Assembly: GCA_035687895.1 (NCBI GenBank)
Contig: DASRUE010000131.1
Location: 1-7,704, forward strand
Source: JAERML01 sp035687895
GTDB lineage: Bacteria; Bacteroidota; Ignavibacteria; UBA10030; UBA6906
Length of the DNA: 7,704 nt
Direction of reading: 5' to 3'
Numbering within the stretch: the first letter of the stretch is position 1; each line of letters begins with the position of its first letter. Positions 6,733 to 7,704 of this stretch are shown piece after piece. The position numbers and the translations under genes are program-made. The notes beneath the pieces are model-generated. The model saw only the letters and a program-made list of their open reading frames with translations, did not search any database and was not told the origin of the DNA.

Positions 6733-7704
6733 CAAACTACTCCGTCCTTCGTGGCACTGTCGCCCTCCCGTTTCTTTTGCACTATGCTTGAAAGCTTTGT
6801 CTGTTCAGGCTTTTTGCTCAAAGCTCTCCTCATCTGCAGTGCACGTGGCAGCCACAGTAACGTATGCACGCCGCCTAAGATGAACGTGCCTACAAGGAGC
6901 GACGTCATTCCCCAAAACGTCCAGAAGAGAAACGGATACTTCTGCGGGTCATGATGCGTTGCGTGGGTGAGGTATCCCGCAAATCGTCGCGTTGCACCTT
7001 CGTGACACTTCTGGCACGTTGTGACAACATTGTCGTGACTGAGATGCGACTTTGGATCGGCAACGGGGAGAATATCATGCGCCCCGTGGCAGTCGTAGCA
7101 CTTGGCTGTCTTCGTGTAGCCCAGTTGGGAGACTTTGCCGTGGTATGTATCGAAGTAAGTCTTGGCAATGTTCTCGTGACACCGTCCGCATTTCGTCATG
7201 ATGTCCAACTTGAATCCGGATTCGTCGGCACGGCTGATGGTGTGAGCACTATGACAATCACTGCAGATGGGAAGCGGCTTGTCGGTCTTCCCTACTTTGA
7301 CGTGATGAATACTTTTCTCGAACTGTTCCTCGATACCATGATGGCACCGTCCACACGTAGCAGGAACATTTTTCGGATTGACGCTTGACAATGAATCAGA
7401 CTTCGGCAAAACACTGTGGGCGGTGTGGCAGTTCGTGCATGTTGCTGTCACTGTCAGCCCGCTCTTCATCAGACCCTTGCCGTGAATGCTCTCGGTGTAA
7501 TGTTCGATGATCTCGTGTTGGGTTCCCGTATACCGCATTGCCGCTTTCTGTCCTTCGCGATGGCACTGGGCACACAGTCGCGGGATGTTCGTAGCAAACG
7601 TCGGCGACACGGGTTCGAGTTTCCCTTTCACAGCATGCGTCCCGTGACATTCCTTGCACGTCGGTCCATTGGGATCGTTCTTCGCAACAAGCTTACCATG
7701 CATA
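6732..7704 (-). CDS. Multiheme c-type cytochrome with C-terminal membrane anchor (5' end missing)
   Basis: Periplasmic electron-transfer cytochrome; the start lies beyond the window. The first visible ATG (7703) sits inside a repeat (an HGK motif just before a heme site), so it is not the true start and the signal peptide is not seen. The 323 visible residues hold eight CxxCH sites, at residues 16, 44, 89, 117, 147, 172, 202 and 230. Alternate sites read CxxCHxxH and are preceded by HGK- or SIH-type histidines, giving four two-heme repeats that probably supply bis-His ligands. One hydrophobic helix (about 258-283) is followed by a basic tail (MRRALSKK), so the heme domain should be periplasmic with the C-terminus in the cytoplasm. 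The stop TGA shares a base with the ATG of the following cytochrome b gene. Together the two look like a split Geobacter CbcL. Family-level assignment is secure; the physiological partner is inferred. Confidence 0.93.
   Translation of the reverse strand, partial: MHGKLVAKNDPNGPTCKECHGTHAVKGKLEPVSPTFATNIPRLCAQCHREGQKAAMRYTGTQHEIIEHYTESIHGKGLMKSGLTVTATCTNCHTAHSVLPKSDSLSSVNPKNVPATCGRCHHGIEEQFEKSIHHVKVGKTDKPLPICSDCHSAHTISRADESGFKLDIMTKCGRCHENIAKTYFDTYHGKVSQLGYTKTAKCYDCHGAHDILPVADPKSHLSHDNVVTTCQKCHEGATRRFAGYLTHATHHDPQKYPFLFWTFWGMTSLLVGTFILGGVHTLLWLPRALQMRRALSKKPEQTKLSSIVQKKREGDSATKDGVV
6740..6743 (-). promoter_or_regulatory. Shine-Dalgarno GGAG that decides the cytochrome b start
   Basis: On the minus strand GGAG lies seven bases before ATG 6732 and only four before the alternative TTG 6735. 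The spacing supports the ATG. The site lies inside the end of the upstream cytochrome gene, as expected for coupled translation. Confidence 0.5.

Overview
The window is one densely packed, entirely minus-strand gene cluster encoding membrane-bound quinone/cytochrome electron transfer. Both ends are cut: the first gene lacks its 5' end at base 7704 and the last lacks its 3' end at base 1. Every real gene reads right to left. No tRNA, rRNA, CRISPR, insertion sequence or convincing terminator was seen. The only gap over 60 bases is 5717-5832 (116 bases).

Layout in transcription order: (1) a periplasmic multiheme c-type cytochrome with at least eight hemes and a C-terminal membrane anchor (7704-6732, partial); (2) a five-helix FdnI/HydC-type di-heme cytochrome b (6732-5833); (3) a NapC/NirT-family, ImcH-like seven-heme cytochrome (5716-4223), whose first heme site is the unusual CX3CH; (4) an anchored eight-heme cytochrome (4195-3455); (5) an NrfC/HmcB/DsrO-type protein with four [4Fe-4S] clusters and a Tat-like signal (3452-2712); (6) an NrfD/PsrC-type polytopic quinone-site subunit (2715-1507); (7) a Rieske [2Fe-2S] protein (1453-998); (8) a cytochrome b of bc1/b6f type with fused N- and C-terminal domains (1001 to beyond base 1). 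The reading frame of gene 8 is open to the window edge without a stop, so a scan for closed ORFs misses it.

The products form three modules. Genes 1+2 resemble a split version of Geobacter CbcL (multiheme c domain plus FdnI/HydC-type b domain). Gene 3 resembles Geobacter ImcH. Genes 4-8 join an Hmc/Nrf/Dsr-like trio (multiheme c, four-cluster ferredoxin, NrfD) to a Rieske/cytochrome b pair through translationally coupled starts. The visible part encodes 23 c-type heme sites, probably four b hemes, four [4Fe-4S] clusters and one Rieske centre. No molybdopterin catalytic subunit, cytochrome c1 or cytochrome f is seen. My inference is a menaquinol-linked system that passes electrons between the quinone pool and periplasmic multiheme cytochromes, possibly for respiration of metals or other extracellular acceptors. 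Direction and final acceptor cannot be read from this window.

The organism is a Gram-negative-type bacterium with a cytochrome-rich anaerobic or facultative respiration. Base composition is near half G+C by eye. The gene types suggest the Ignavibacteria/Bacteroidota-Chlorobi side, Acidobacteriota or Desulfuromonadia-like lineages, but I cannot choose among them without a search.
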